A DNA stretch of 64,000 nt, taken from contig JALHQW010000025.1 in the NCBI GenBank assembly GCA_022841745.1, positions 1-64,000 on the forward strand. Direction: 5' to 3'. Below are positions 27,401-36,266 of the stretch, piece after piece (within the stretch, counting starts at the first letter, position 1; the number at the start of each line of letters is the position of its first letter). The position numbers and the translations under genes were made by a program. The notes under the pieces are model-generated. The model did not search any database and was not told the origin of the DNA. It saw only the letters and a program-made list of their open reading frames with translations. Origin of the DNA: Saprospiraceae bacterium (GTDB taxonomy: Bacteria; Bacteroidota; Bacteroidia; Chitinophagales; Saprospiraceae).

Positions 27401-28612
27401 TTCGATATTGACCCAACCAGCAATTGCTTTGAGTACACGGGATTGTTGGTTGGTGCTGATATAGCTTGCATTGAATTATGCGACAACTTCGGCAATTGCG
27501 ATACCATAACCTACAACGTGGAAGTGGTGCCGGGTGCAGTCTATTATGACACGGTCTTCTTGTTGTTGGAGACCGACACGTTTAAATTGCCAAGCGGCTG
27601 GTTAGCTGGCGCTCCAACCAGCGTTGTTGACATTTGCCAAGGCAACAATGGCGAACATGTGAATTTCACGGAGGTAGGGGACGAAATCAGGTACAATGGC
27701 TTTGCAATCGGCACAGATACCGCCTGTTACCGTTTTGAAGATGCCTTCGGCAATGTGGCTTTAGTGGAACTGCGTATCACGGTTCGCAAGACGACGCCTG
27801 AGACCTTTTGCGATACGATATTTGTGGGAGAGCAGACCTTAAAATGCATGGACACTTCCGAGCTTCCAGGCAGTTTCAAGGAAGGTAGCATTGTGGATAT
27901 TTGCCCTGATGAGCGGATAGGCAATGTCGAGTTCATCACCAACCTGGCTGGGCCATGTGTGTATTACGAGGGCCTAACAGAAGGACGTGACACAGCCTGC
28001 ATCATTTTTTGCGATGAGTTAGGTTTTTGCGATACGTCGTATTTCTGTATTTTGGTCAAGCCGTATTTTGATCCTCCGGGTTTGGGGGCAGATGCAGACA
28101 CGACCCTAAAAGGGACGCCTGTTGTCATAGATTTTCTTGCAAATGACACCATATTTGGCGGTATTGAAGACATCTATATTTTGGATGAACCGGTGGGCGA
28201 AGTTGTGTTGAACCTCGACAACTCCTTTACCTATATCCCTGAAAACAATTCCTGCGATTGGACGGATGTATTCAGCTATGTGGCCTGCAACCCCAATGGC
28301 TGTGATACGACTACGGTTAGTATTTATATACAATGCGTGGAATTGACCATTTTTACGGCAGTTTCCCCGAACAATGACGATGTGAACGATGTCTTTTACA
28401 TCGCCAAGATCGAGGAGTTTCCAGAGAACCACTTATGGGTTTACAATATTTGGGGCAATTTGGTCTATGAGACTAAGACATATCGGAACAATTGGCCTGG
28501 CACTTGGGGTGACGATACTGATTTGCCGGACGGCACCTATTTTTATATCCTTGAATGGATGGACAATGGAACAACGACTGTTCAAAAAGGATATATGGAA
28601 TTGTTTAGATAG
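24413..28612 (+). CDS. T9SS type-B secreted repeat protein
   Basis: About 1399 residues; the ATG start is preferred over an upstream TTG because it begins the hydrophobic export segment (PVQIVLLLASLISLRL). The long N-terminal part is Cys-containing beta-sandwich sequence. Residues from about 870 to 1220 hold four related domains of 80-95 residues with repeating signatures (FCFDDAQFNLAGPIVSIENI, ADIACIELCDNFGNCDTITY; and DTACIIFCDELGFCDTSYFC). A cadherin-like domain follows, then the gliding-associated C-terminal sorting domain (TAVSPNNDDVNDVFYI, WGNLVYETKTYRNNWPGTW). It is probably attached to the cell surface or secreted, with an adhesin-like role. Confidence 0.88.
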   Translation: MDRPVQIVLLLASLISLRLNYFNPSNSNANPGNVRPAASLAYCEDKGSQACVEYPDAPVSAPTSFSPGVQILDFQLNRTSFGFADANYSQPFDPALANKKVALACDAVTMDLVATISGVSVSDSLAFQVNYGNPDGSMNPSEVLSYGNGAVRIVRGNSEFNCSVPSSKVTSASIQGQKTLKIDLNDCLTGLGLTLQTGDTVSFKGNFSINPNGPLSLQFVPLPNLQAFGYAAQNGSLLSCDTLTENFRIAKTEVIFDFPNTLNGLPIGCQEGSLNWRLFVPNNDFTDWFGNEFRPATKVDSLVFDFDPGLLSAFQGGQVEVSIPGHPVHGSTYFPIRPLSDFPSGRYIAKFDTLTTVPSLNQVQAYTFDLRLKLKPTCASPTGSINNDHVYAIQSSFNYTDRYYAKFIGDGSCVNPHADQANSSVAYNQPPTFSLTSLTPASAILANGLATWDVQICNTSSQSNAGLNWLALEDPSGLLNIGAIANITNPGSPVPVMLTPYGQNYFAFIPALQAGQCLTYRIVATTTTCDDVALNIRSGWNCSSIPNGWTPNQNAPCSSYFLPLTLINPGASPLQINFGEVKSECNSNGELVTVAGSLGSLANLPTDNYTLSYVFDENGDGIVQLTEQVIAQQLIIGPVSPAMPLVFNQLLQVQPDVACKILLKVESLLNNACSSVSTNVPAPMLENAGIDRSFCSLAGNHTTVLGGAVCDTQFYDLTWNALPPATNSMLSDTAAANPTLSFWANNFLGQTLSFTLTTNRAGCGNANIDTVSIVVPGNSNGVFVEENLVVQVADCQTAGAVCVQIPSLLLPNYLITDNGLAYTGSLTPCASGSNIQLAPGNHQIIALDTTSGCADSMTVTVNCTMTDTAQVSLQLGQADTICFGSGELSGSIASLVNSCFNGQFVDYQTLNDSCVAVSGNLVGQESACMVVCDANGFCDTTILEINVSHPFPNGILDTVTLTQTKQFCFDDAQFNLAGPIVSIENICTSSSGTNVAFDIDPTSNCFEYTGLLVGADIACIELCDNFGNCDTITYNVEVVPGAVYYDTVFLLLETDTFKLPSGWLAGAPTSVVDICQGNNGEHVNFTEVGDEIRYNGFAIGTDTACYRFEDAFGNVALVELRITVRKTTPETFCDTIFVGEQTLKCMDTSELPGSFKEGSIVDICPDERIGNVEFITNLAGPCVYYEGLTEGRDTACIIFCDELGFCDTSYFCILVKPYFDPPGLGADADTTLKGTPVVIDFLANDTIFGGIEDIYILDEPVGEVVLNLDNSFTYIPENNSCDWTDVFSYVACNPNGCDTTTVSIYIQCVELTIFTAVSPNNDDVNDVFYIAKIEEFPENHLWVYNIWGNLVYETKTYRNNWPGTWGDDTDLPDGTYFYILEWMDNGTTTVQKGYMELFR

Positions 28613-28679
28613 GGAATGGTTCTCTTTTTGAAAATTCACCCCGCTTCAATCATCATTTACCAATACCGAAAGACGCACG

Positions 28680-29228
28680 ATGAACTATATTGTTTTTGAC
28701 TTAGAGGCCACATGCTGGGAGGGCAAACCGCCAGAAATGGTGCAAGAAATCATTGAAATTGGTGCCTTGAAATTGAACGAATACGGTGAAGTGGAAGGGA
28801 CGTTCAACAGTTTCATCAGGCCAGTATTGCATCCGAACCTATCTACGTTCTGCCGCCAATTAACCACCATTGACCAGATCAGCATCAATCGGGCACGGCT
28901 CTTCCCTGATGTCGTTGAAGATTTTCAGGAATGGGCAGGGGTTTTTGATGACGAGGACTGCCTGTTCTGTTCTTGGGGTTCGTTTGACAAAAACATGTTG
29001 ATTCAAGACGCTACTTTGCACAACATGGATTCAGAATGGATAGCAACGAATCATCTGAACGTAAGGCGGCAGTATCATGATATGAAGCGCTGGCAGAATT
29101 ACAAAGGCTTGAAAAAAGTCGTGGAGATGGAGGGTTTTGAATTCACCGGGGTTTACCACAGAGCAATATCCGATGCTGAAAACTTAGCCAAGGTATTTGT
29201 AAAACATATTGACGAATGGAGGTCTTAA
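28680..29228 (+). CDS. DEDDh 3'-5' exonuclease, ERI1/KapD-like
   Basis: 182 residues. The exonuclease motifs are complete: ExoI with Asp7 and Glu9 (VFDLEATCWEG), ExoII Asp in the CSWGSFDKNMLIQD region, and ExoIII with His and Asp in YHRAISDAENLAKVF. The Cys-Trp-Glu after the first motif and the segment RQLTTIDQISINRA are typical of the ERI1/KapD branch rather than the DNA polymerase epsilon subunit. It would degrade single-stranded or overhanging RNA or DNA with two metal ions. Cytoplasmic; it stands alone. Confidence 0.9.
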   Translation: MNYIVFDLEATCWEGKPPEMVQEIIEIGALKLNEYGEVEGTFNSFIRPVLHPNLSTFCRQLTTIDQISINRARLFPDVVEDFQEWAGVFDDEDCLFCSWGSFDKNMLIQDATLHNMDSEWIATNHLNVRRQYHDMKRWQNYKGLKKVVEMEGFEFTGVYHRAISDAENLAKVFVKHIDEWRS

Positions 29229-29336
29229 CCATTGCTTATGGATTCCTTCCTTGAAATGCATCTATCATGCCGTTAAGCCTATCTTTGTTAAACTAAATCC
29301 GGCATTGCCGGTTCTTTCACACATAAAATCAATTCA

Positions 29337-30035
29337 ATGAAAAAAATGATGAATTACTGTTTGTTGTTTTTGGCCACAGTTGCTTTTACAACAACAGTCA
29401 ACGCCCAAAAGAAAATCAAGGAAGGCACCGTCAAGTTTGAAATGCAGGCCGATGCAGAAGCAAACCCTGAAATGGCAATGCTTGCAGGCTCTACGCTCAA
29501 TTTTTACTTTTCCGAAGAAAGCCAGCGTATGGACATGGACATGCTTGGCGGCATGATGAAAATACAAACCATCTTCCCTCTCAAAAAACCAGCCGATGGG
29601 GTTGTTTTGATGGATATGTTGGGTCAAAAAATTCAGATTGTAGGCATGAAAGAGGAGGAAATGTCGCAGAGCTACAATATGATGAACGTTGACGACATGA
29701 AGGAAGTGAAATACGACGAAAGCGATAAAAAGGAAATCGCTGGATACCCTTGCTACAAAGCTACCGTGGTCAAAGAGGACGGCATGGTCATGAAATTTTA
29801 CATCACCGAAAAAATCCAGCCGCCCACTGGGATGAAGAAGAAAGACAAGGCCCTGGCACTGAAAGGCTACCCACTCGAAATGATTATCTCAGCCGGCGAA
29901 GGCATGGACATGGTTTTCAAGGCCACTGAAGTCTCCAATAAATTGCCTGAGGATGCCTTCAAGGTTCCAGAAGGATACCAAAAAATGACCATGGAGGAGT
30001 TTCAAGAGATGACTGGAGGAATGTTGGGAAATTAA
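29337..30035 (+). CDS. Secreted protein, DUF4412-like
   Basis: 232 residues with a signal peptide (NYCLLFLATVAFTTTVNA then QKK). The mature part is rich in Met and Asp/Glu (MDMDMLGGMMK, VLMDMLGQKIQIVGMKEEEM) and contains AGYPCYKATVVKEDG and the C-terminal LPEDAFKVPEGYQKMTMEEF, which resemble Bacteroidota DUF4412 proteins. Likely periplasmic; function unknown. A TATCTTTG promoter box lies at 29280-29287 and a strong terminator follows the gene, so it is a single-gene transcript. Confidence 0.75.
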   Translation: MKKMMNYCLLFLATVAFTTTVNAQKKIKEGTVKFEMQADAEANPEMAMLAGSTLNFYFSEESQRMDMDMLGGMMKIQTIFPLKKPADGVVLMDMLGQKIQIVGMKEEEMSQSYNMMNVDDMKEVKYDESDKKEIAGYPCYKATVVKEDGMVMKFYITEKIQPPTGMKKKDKALALKGYPLEMIISAGEGMDMVFKATEVSNKLPEDAFKVPEGYQKMTMEEFQEMTGGMLGN

Positions 30036-30098
30036 GAAACCCTATTTTTCGGCTAAGTTAATGAGGAGGTTAAAGTGAAATCACTTTTACCAAAGCCC

Positions 30099-30139
30099 AG
30101 CGAGGCCCCAATACGAAAGTGCTGGGGCCTCGCTGTTTT
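30099..30139 (+). terminator. Rho-independent terminator
   Basis: AGCGAGGCCCC (30099-30109) pairs exactly with GGGGCCTCGCT (30124-30134) and is followed by GTTTT. It ends the DUF4412-like transcript. Confidence 0.9.
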
Positions 30140-30305
30140 GCAATACAGGCGACCGAGTAATCATAAAAAACAGGATTAATTCAATGAATAGCAGCGAATT
30201 GTTAAGATATTGTGTTCTCATTAGTAGTATTATTTTTTGGCTAGGCTGGAGGAGTTACCTCCAAGGCAATCTTCCAGTTACCGCTCACTATTCAATCGTT
30301 CAGTT

Positions 30306-32762
30306 ATGAAAAGAAAAACTAACTTCCTGTTTGTGTTGCTGCTGACTTCGTCCCTATCCAAAGCAAATGTGGCAGAGATTTTTTTCCATGAAACATTTGA
30401 AGACAGCTTTCCATCAGGATGGTCCACTGAAGATGCCAGTGGGCAAGGAGTCGTTTGGCAACAATGCAACAACCCTATGGGTTGCCCACCTGCTACAACC
30501 CAAAACATTTCATGCAAGGAGTCCTTGTTCAAGTCTCCGGGATTTCACGATGGCTATATGTTCGTCAACTCTTACGGAGCTGGAATTTTGCCGCAAGCGA
30601 GCCAACCTAGTTTGAGAACCCCTTTGATTGATTGTTCTCAGCAGGGGGAGGTCTTTCTACGGTTTAATACCTATATTTTTTCCGCCAGCAATTTAGACCC
30701 TGATGTAAATGCCGTTGTAAGGGTGAGGGCTGGCAACCAACCCTGGCAAACCTTCACTATTTTTCCCAACCTGAATTCGGAGACCATCAACAATTTGAAA
30801 TCCTATAATGGCCAGTTGGTCTTATTGGATATTTCTTCGGTGGCTGCCAACATGGCAAATGTCCAAATTGAATGGAAATGGACAACGAATTATGATTTGG
30901 CTTGGATGATAGACGATGTCGAATTGCTCGATGCTAATCCATTTTTGGACAACGTGATTTGGCAAGAAGACAGCTTCTCGGCTGGGCCAAACAATTGGTC
31001 GGTTTTGCCCAATAACCAATTTGATTCTTGCCGCTGGGTAAGGGTGGATTCTGCAATGGTTCATCTACCTGTTGGTGATAAGGCATCTGCACTTGCTTGT
31101 TGGCCGGGGGTAGAAGATGGTGCCATGTTAGTTAATGCCTCGTTCTGCAATAGGTATGGCAATCCATCGCCCTATACTAGAAACGACCTATTGTCCCCGA
31201 AAATTAATTTGACGGGTATTGCAGGCAATACAAGGCTTTATTTGCGATTCAATCAATTGGTGGGCTTGGCAAATCCTGCCCAAGTTGGGTTGCCAAAAAC
31301 ATCCATCGCCATCAGTATAGATGATGGAGCAAGTTATATTGATACGATTGATGCCAACCCGTTGTCAATATTCTTTCAAATTGAATGTGGTGAAGTCAAC
31401 TTTCCCCTTCCAATGGAAGTTGCTGGCAAGCCCAATGTAAGATTGAAGTTTATTTTCTCCTCGGATACGCATTTTTGGATGGTGGACGATGTCCGTATTG
31501 CCCTTGCCTATAATAATGATGTAGAAATAAATCCTGCTTTCTTCAATGTTGCGCCTGATTATGGGGTGCCAGCCAGCCAGGTTCGCCCTATCAGCCTATT
31601 TGTTCAGGTTCGGAATTCGGGGAACATAGCCAGCAACAGCGCTGTCGCCCATGTGGCAGTGTTCAATGCTGCAAATGAATTGGCTTTTGAGGATGAAATT
31701 GCACTGCCGCCATTGCAACCAAGCGATGATTGGACGAATGTTCCATTCCTCAATAAATGGACTCCACCTGCAAATCCTGACGACTACCTGATTCATTACT
31801 GGATTACTTCAAGCCAAGACGATGAGAATACCCTCAACAATAGGGTGTATTGGCGGTACAGCGTCACAGAAGATGTTTTAAGTAAAAATGAGTATTGCTC
31901 GGAAACGGTTGGCTATTTTTTACCAGTGGACAATTTTACCTATGAAATTGGCAACTGCTATTATGTACCCAAAGGCAGCAAATTGAAAGCAGAGGCCGTC
32001 AGCTTTGCATTCAGGAATGTGTCATTGCTCGCCCAAAAAAACGCACTATTGAATATCAACCTTTACCGTTGGAGTAAAGGCGATAACAAAGGGGACGTAA
32101 ATAATGACTCCATTGCCAATCTTAACGAATTTGAGAGCATAGCACAAAATAACTACTACGTAATGGGGGACGAGTTCAATGAAGTGGTTACCGTACCGAT
32201 ATCTTTCCAGCCAGAAGTACCGACTATTTTAGAGGACAGCACTTATTATTTCGTTACGGTCGGCTATCTCGACCCCGTTTTTTATAACGGCCAACCTGTC
32301 GTTTTTCCAATTGCTGCCAGCGAAGAAATCAATTACTCGGCTACTTTTTACAATTCCTACGCTGATGGCAAACCAGCATTCACTTCCATGCTTAGGGAGG
32401 GTGATGAGACTGAGTTCCGGGCAAATGCCTGGGCACTAAGGCGAATTCCTTTTATGAACTTACATGTCTCCCCTTACGTCAATGCTGTGGACGATCAAGT
32501 CGAGGTGACAATGGATATTAAGTTGACGCCCAACCCATCCAGCGAAATTGTCTGGTTAACTGCTGAAATTGAAGGCAATCAAGCACCAATAAATGTTGAA
32601 ATTTTTGACCTTTGCGGCGAGAAAGTCTATGAATACCATTTTGAAACTGGAAATGTCAGCCAACAGCCAATCTTTGTTGGAAACCTGAGCAACGGGACTT
32701 ATACTGTAAGGGTCATTTCTGGTGAAAGAATGAGTTCTAAGAAACTTTTGATTCTACGTTAA
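30306..32762 (+). CDS. T9SS type-A secreted protein with jelly-roll domains
   Basis: About 818 residues starting at MKRKTNFLFVLLLTSSLSKA, the signal peptide; upstream in-frame codons lack one. Two related beta-sandwich domains each end in a W-x-x-D-D-V pattern (LAWMIDDVELLD and HFWMVDDVRIAL), as in MAM-like jelly rolls. A CARDB-like segment (VQVRNSGNIASNSAV) follows. The C-terminus (MDIKLTPNPSSEIVWLTAEI, NLSNGTYTVRVISGERMSSK) is a type-A sorting domain for export through T9SS. It is probably a surface or secreted protein; ligand unknown. The next gene encodes a shorter relative. Confidence 0.88.
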   Translation: MKRKTNFLFVLLLTSSLSKANVAEIFFHETFEDSFPSGWSTEDASGQGVVWQQCNNPMGCPPATTQNISCKESLFKSPGFHDGYMFVNSYGAGILPQASQPSLRTPLIDCSQQGEVFLRFNTYIFSASNLDPDVNAVVRVRAGNQPWQTFTIFPNLNSETINNLKSYNGQLVLLDISSVAANMANVQIEWKWTTNYDLAWMIDDVELLDANPFLDNVIWQEDSFSAGPNNWSVLPNNQFDSCRWVRVDSAMVHLPVGDKASALACWPGVEDGAMLVNASFCNRYGNPSPYTRNDLLSPKINLTGIAGNTRLYLRFNQLVGLANPAQVGLPKTSIAISIDDGASYIDTIDANPLSIFFQIECGEVNFPLPMEVAGKPNVRLKFIFSSDTHFWMVDDVRIALAYNNDVEINPAFFNVAPDYGVPASQVRPISLFVQVRNSGNIASNSAVAHVAVFNAANELAFEDEIALPPLQPSDDWTNVPFLNKWTPPANPDDYLIHYWITSSQDDENTLNNRVYWRYSVTEDVLSKNEYCSETVGYFLPVDNFTYEIGNCYYVPKGSKLKAEAVSFAFRNVSLLAQKNALLNINLYRWSKGDNKGDVNNDSIANLNEFESIAQNNYYVMGDEFNEVVTVPISFQPEVPTILEDSTYYFVTVGYLDPVFYNGQPVVFPIAASEEINYSATFYNSYADGKPAFTSMLREGDETEFRANAWALRRIPFMNLHVSPYVNAVDDQVEVTMDIKLTPNPSSEIVWLTAEIEGNQAPINVEIFDLCGEKVYEYHFETGNVSQQPIFVGNLSNGTYTVRVISGERMSSKKLLILR

Positions 32763-32881
32763 CACTATGATGGAGGAAGCAGGCATGTCGTGAAGTGGAA
32801 TGTCAACAATTAATCTTTCCCGGAGGTTGATTCCGGTTCACGACTGTTTCTCCCTGTCAGTTTTTAACCAATATTCTGCAC

Positions 32882-34732
32882 ATGAAGTTTTTTACAAAAA
32901 AAGCCTTAGGCCTTTTGGCCTTGTTGATGGTAGGTGGGTTTTCCTATGCACAAACCGTGCTTTGGGGAGGCCCCGGCGACCCAAATGGCGAATTCAATGG
33001 TAGTTTAAATGATTGGACGGTTGCCTCCAATGACCCAGATGCCCTTTGGGTATGGGATGAGGATGGCGTGGCAGCCCTCGGTGCCTATGCTGGAACAGCG
33101 GGGATTCAATCACCTTCCGTTTCAAACGGTGCAGCCGTTTTTGATTCTGACTTTTATGATAATGCTGGCATAGAAGGTAATTTTGGCATGGGCGTGGCAG
33201 CTGCTCCCCAACTTGGCGAATTGATTTCTCCCATTATTGACCTTACGGGCCAAAGTTATATCTCCTTGAGGTTTAACCAATTCCACCGTAATTTCCAGAG
33301 CAGTTGCCTGGTCACTTGGTCAAATGATGGCGGCACAACTTGGCTTGACACCGTAAATGTGAATGAAAACATAGCGACCAATGCCGCAACTACTGCCAAT
33401 AATGTCAAAATTATTCCACTTTTTGGCGGTGGCAACACTAGCCAGTTCAGGTTCAAGTTCATCTTTGATGCCAACTATTATTTTTGGGTTATTGATGATG
33501 TAGCGATCATTGACCGCCCAGAATTCGACCTCAAGCTTGGCGATTTCTTCTTCTCGCCAGCCAGCTATGCACAACCTGTGACTCAAATCAAGTCTGATAC
33601 GATGGGGTTCTCGGTGGATGTGAACAATATCGGAAGGTCTGCCCAAGATGATGTCGCACTGAAAGTGCAGATATTGAAAGGGAGTACAGTTGTTTACACG
33701 GACGAAATCAATATCGGCACCTTAGTAGCTGACTCACCAGACTCGACCTACTCTTTCGACGAACTTTTCACACCTGATATGCTGACAACTGGCACTTATG
33801 TCCTGCGTTACAGCATTTCAAGCCCGAACACAGATTTTGACAATACTAACAACACTGTTCAACAAAACTTCCGAGTTACCACCAATTTCTACTCAAAGGA
33901 AGACGAGGACGAGAACTTTGAAGGAGGCTTGCGTCCAGGTGGTGGAGGTGATTATTTCATAGGCAACCTCTACACAACCAGCCAGAATTGGGTGGACAGC
34001 TATCAGGCTACGGTGGCCGAGTTTGGCTGTGCTGTGAACCCGGATGATCCGATCGAAAACAAAGCAGTCAATATCTATCTCATGGCTGTTAACGACGATG
34101 TCGCTGCAAACTGGGAAGATTTTGACGACCAGGAGACGGATGTTACCTCGCATCCTCAACTCCAGTTGCTCGGTTTTGGTGAGCATACTTTCCCTGCTAC
34201 TTACCAAAACTATGCTGACGTCAATGTTCAATTGTCAGACCTCAACGAGGGTACACTTGGCGTTCCGCTCCAGCCTGGCACCCGTTACTTCCTAATGTTG
34301 GAATACGCCGGTACCGCAAACACCATTTTCCATGGGTTCAACACCAAAATCAATTACTTCCAGGTATCCACGATTTCCGTCAGCGACCAGTGGTTCCTTG
34401 CCGGTTTTGGCCCCGAGGAAGCAGCTATCCTGCGGATGACCATCAGCCTTTACAACTCATCTGACGAAGTTGCCTTGCCGGACAATGCGTTGATGTTCTA
34501 TCCAAACCCAGCCAACAGCGAACTGACCGTTGACCTTGATCTGGAGCAGCCAACTTTGGCCAACGTAACGATTGCCGATTTGAATGGCCGGGTAATCGAA
34601 ATTGATGAAATCGAGAATGCCTTCAAGCAGACTCGTCAATACGATGTGTCGAACCTGCCCAATGGTACTTACTTGGTTCGTGTAGCTACCGAAGTTGGCA
34701 CAAAAACCAAGAAATTTGTCGTACAGCATTAA
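32882..34732 (+). CDS. T9SS type-A secreted protein, paralogue of its neighbour
   Basis: 616 residues. Signal peptide KKALGLLALLMVGGFSYAQ. One jelly-roll domain ends in YYFWVIDDVAIIDRP, the same pattern as in the upstream protein, followed by a CARDB-like part (VDVNNIGRSAQDDVALKVQI), an Asp-rich region and a type-A sorting domain (LMFYPNPANSELTVDLDLEQ; NLPNGTYLVRVATEVGTKTK). Shared order of domains with the preceding gene indicates tandem duplication with domain loss. The gene ends at a very strong terminator. Confidence 0.9.
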   Translation: MKFFTKKALGLLALLMVGGFSYAQTVLWGGPGDPNGEFNGSLNDWTVASNDPDALWVWDEDGVAALGAYAGTAGIQSPSVSNGAAVFDSDFYDNAGIEGNFGMGVAAAPQLGELISPIIDLTGQSYISLRFNQFHRNFQSSCLVTWSNDGGTTWLDTVNVNENIATNAATTANNVKIIPLFGGGNTSQFRFKFIFDANYYFWVIDDVAIIDRPEFDLKLGDFFFSPASYAQPVTQIKSDTMGFSVDVNNIGRSAQDDVALKVQILKGSTVVYTDEINIGTLVADSPDSTYSFDELFTPDMLTTGTYVLRYSISSPNTDFDNTNNTVQQNFRVTTNFYSKEDEDENFEGGLRPGGGGDYFIGNLYTTSQNWVDSYQATVAEFGCAVNPDDPIENKAVNIYLMAVNDDVAANWEDFDDQETDVTSHPQLQLLGFGEHTFPATYQNYADVNVQLSDLNEGTLGVPLQPGTRYFLMLEYAGTANTIFHGFNTKINYFQVSTISVSDQWFLAGFGPEEAAILRMTISLYNSSDEVALPDNALMFYPNPANSELTVDLDLEQPTLANVTIADLNGRVIEIDEIENAFKQTRQYDVSNLPNGTYLVRVATEVGTKTKKFVVQH

Positions 34733-34756
34733 TTGCAGCACGATTACAAGTTCAAA

Positions 34757-34791
34757 GCGCATAGATGAACATTCATCTATGCGCTTTTTTT
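34757..34791 (+). terminator. Rho-independent terminator
   Basis: A perfect 13-bp stem (GCGCATAGATGAA with TTCATCTATGCGC), two-base loop and seven T residues. It ends the T9SS protein transcript. Confidence 0.95.
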
Positions 34792-34845
34792 ATGTTCTTA
34801 ATTAAATTCAGTAAGTTTGGCCATTCGTAGATCAACTTACACGAA

Positions 34846-36159
34846 ATGCAAAATAGAAGAACTTTTATCAACCGCCTTGCTGGTGTTGCCGGCCTTGCCA
34901 CTATCTCCCCATTCGTAAACGAAGTGCAAGGCAAGGACTTACTTAAACGCCTGAAGCTTGCCCAAAGCAAACCTACCAGTGAGGTCGTCACGGATGAGGG
35001 CTTCTGGATGGCCGTTCGGCAAGCATATACCGTTTCGCCTTCCATTATCAACCTAAACAATGGGGGCGTCTGCCCGCAACCCAAAGTGGTGCAGGATGCT
35101 GTGGAGCATTACAACCGAATGAGCAACGAAGGCCCATCTCATTTCATGTGGAGGATATTGGACGCTGGAAGGGAGCCACTTCGTCACAAATTGGCCGATT
35201 TCAGTGGATGCTCAACTGAAGAAGTAGCTGTAGTCAGGAACACGACAGAAGCACTTGCCAATGTGATTTTTGGTTTAAGATTAAAAGCTGGAGACGAGGT
35301 GATTATCACCAAACAAGATTATCCTAACATGCTAAACGCTTGGAAACAGCGTGCGCACAGAGAGGGCATCGTTTTGAAGTGGTTGAATTTTGAATTCCCC
35401 ATCGAAAACAACGATACGATTATCCGTGAATTTGAAAAAGCCATTACGCCCAAGACCAAGTTGGTACATATCACCCACATGATTAACTGGAACGGCCAAC
35501 TTTTGCCAGCCAAGGAAATTGCAAAGGTCGCCCACAAGCATGGGGCCGAAGTCTTGGTGGATGGGGCACATAGTTTTGCCCATATTGACTACAAAATCAG
35601 TGATTTGGATTGCGACTATTTTGGCTCTAGCCTACACAAATGGATGTGCGCCCCGTTTGGCAGCGGCCTTTTGTATGTGAAAAAGGACAAAATCAAGAAC
35701 CTTTACCCTTTGAATGCAGCATCCGAACCAGAGAGCGAGGACATTCGCAAATTCGAGAATTTGGGTACGAGGTCTTTTGCCATTGAACAGGCTATTGGCC
35801 ATGCCATAGATTTCCATCAAATGATTGGAAATGAGCGCAAACAACAAAGGCTCTATTTCCTCAAACAGTATTGGACTGAAAAGGTAAGCGATTTGCCGGG
35901 CGTCAAGATTGGGACTCCCAAAAGCCCAGAATTCAGTGGTGCAATCGCATTGCTCCAGGTCAGTGGGAAAACGCCAGTTGAGGTAAGTGAATTCCTTTTC
36001 AGCAAGTACAAAATACATACGGTAGCCATTGAATGGGAAAACATAAAAGGGGTTAGGATTACGCCAAACGTTTATACTACGTTGAAGGAGCTTGACAAAT
36101 TGGTGGCCGCAATTAGAGATTGCGTTGCTTCCTCAGAAAGCAGTGCCCGGAAGCGATAA
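34846..36159 (+). CDS. Tat-exported class-V aminotransferase family protein
   Basis: 437 residues. The N-terminus MQNRRTFINRLAGVAGLATI carries a twin-arginine motif (N-R-R-T-F-I) before a mild hydrophobic stretch, so the folded, cofactor-loaded enzyme is probably exported. The body is a PLP-dependent class-V fold (isopenicillin-N epimerase/cysteine desulfurase group): TEALANVIFGL, TKLVHITHMINWNGQLLPAK, VLVDGAHSFAHIDY and the Schiff-base Lys in DYFGSSLHKWMCAPFGSG. Reaction and substrate unknown. A TAAGTTTG box lies at 34812-34819. Confidence 0.9.
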   Translation: MQNRRTFINRLAGVAGLATISPFVNEVQGKDLLKRLKLAQSKPTSEVVTDEGFWMAVRQAYTVSPSIINLNNGGVCPQPKVVQDAVEHYNRMSNEGPSHFMWRILDAGREPLRHKLADFSGCSTEEVAVVRNTTEALANVIFGLRLKAGDEVIITKQDYPNMLNAWKQRAHREGIVLKWLNFEFPIENNDTIIREFEKAITPKTKLVHITHMINWNGQLLPAKEIAKVAHKHGAEVLVDGAHSFAHIDYKISDLDCDYFGSSLHKWMCAPFGSGLLYVKKDKIKNLYPLNAASEPESEDIRKFENLGTRSFAIEQAIGHAIDFHQMIGNERKQQRLYFLKQYWTEKVSDLPGVKIGTPKSPEFSGAIALLQVSGKTPVEVSEFLFSKYKIHTVAIEWENIKGVRITPNVYTTLKELDKLVAAIRDCVASSESSARKR

Positions 36160-36266
36160 ATTTTAACCAACACTCCTTACTTTTGCGCCGCAAATATTTG
36201 GATGCCGTTGGTTGAATTCTAACCGAAATTCTTCGTTTTACATCCATCACTTTTCAAAAAGACAGC

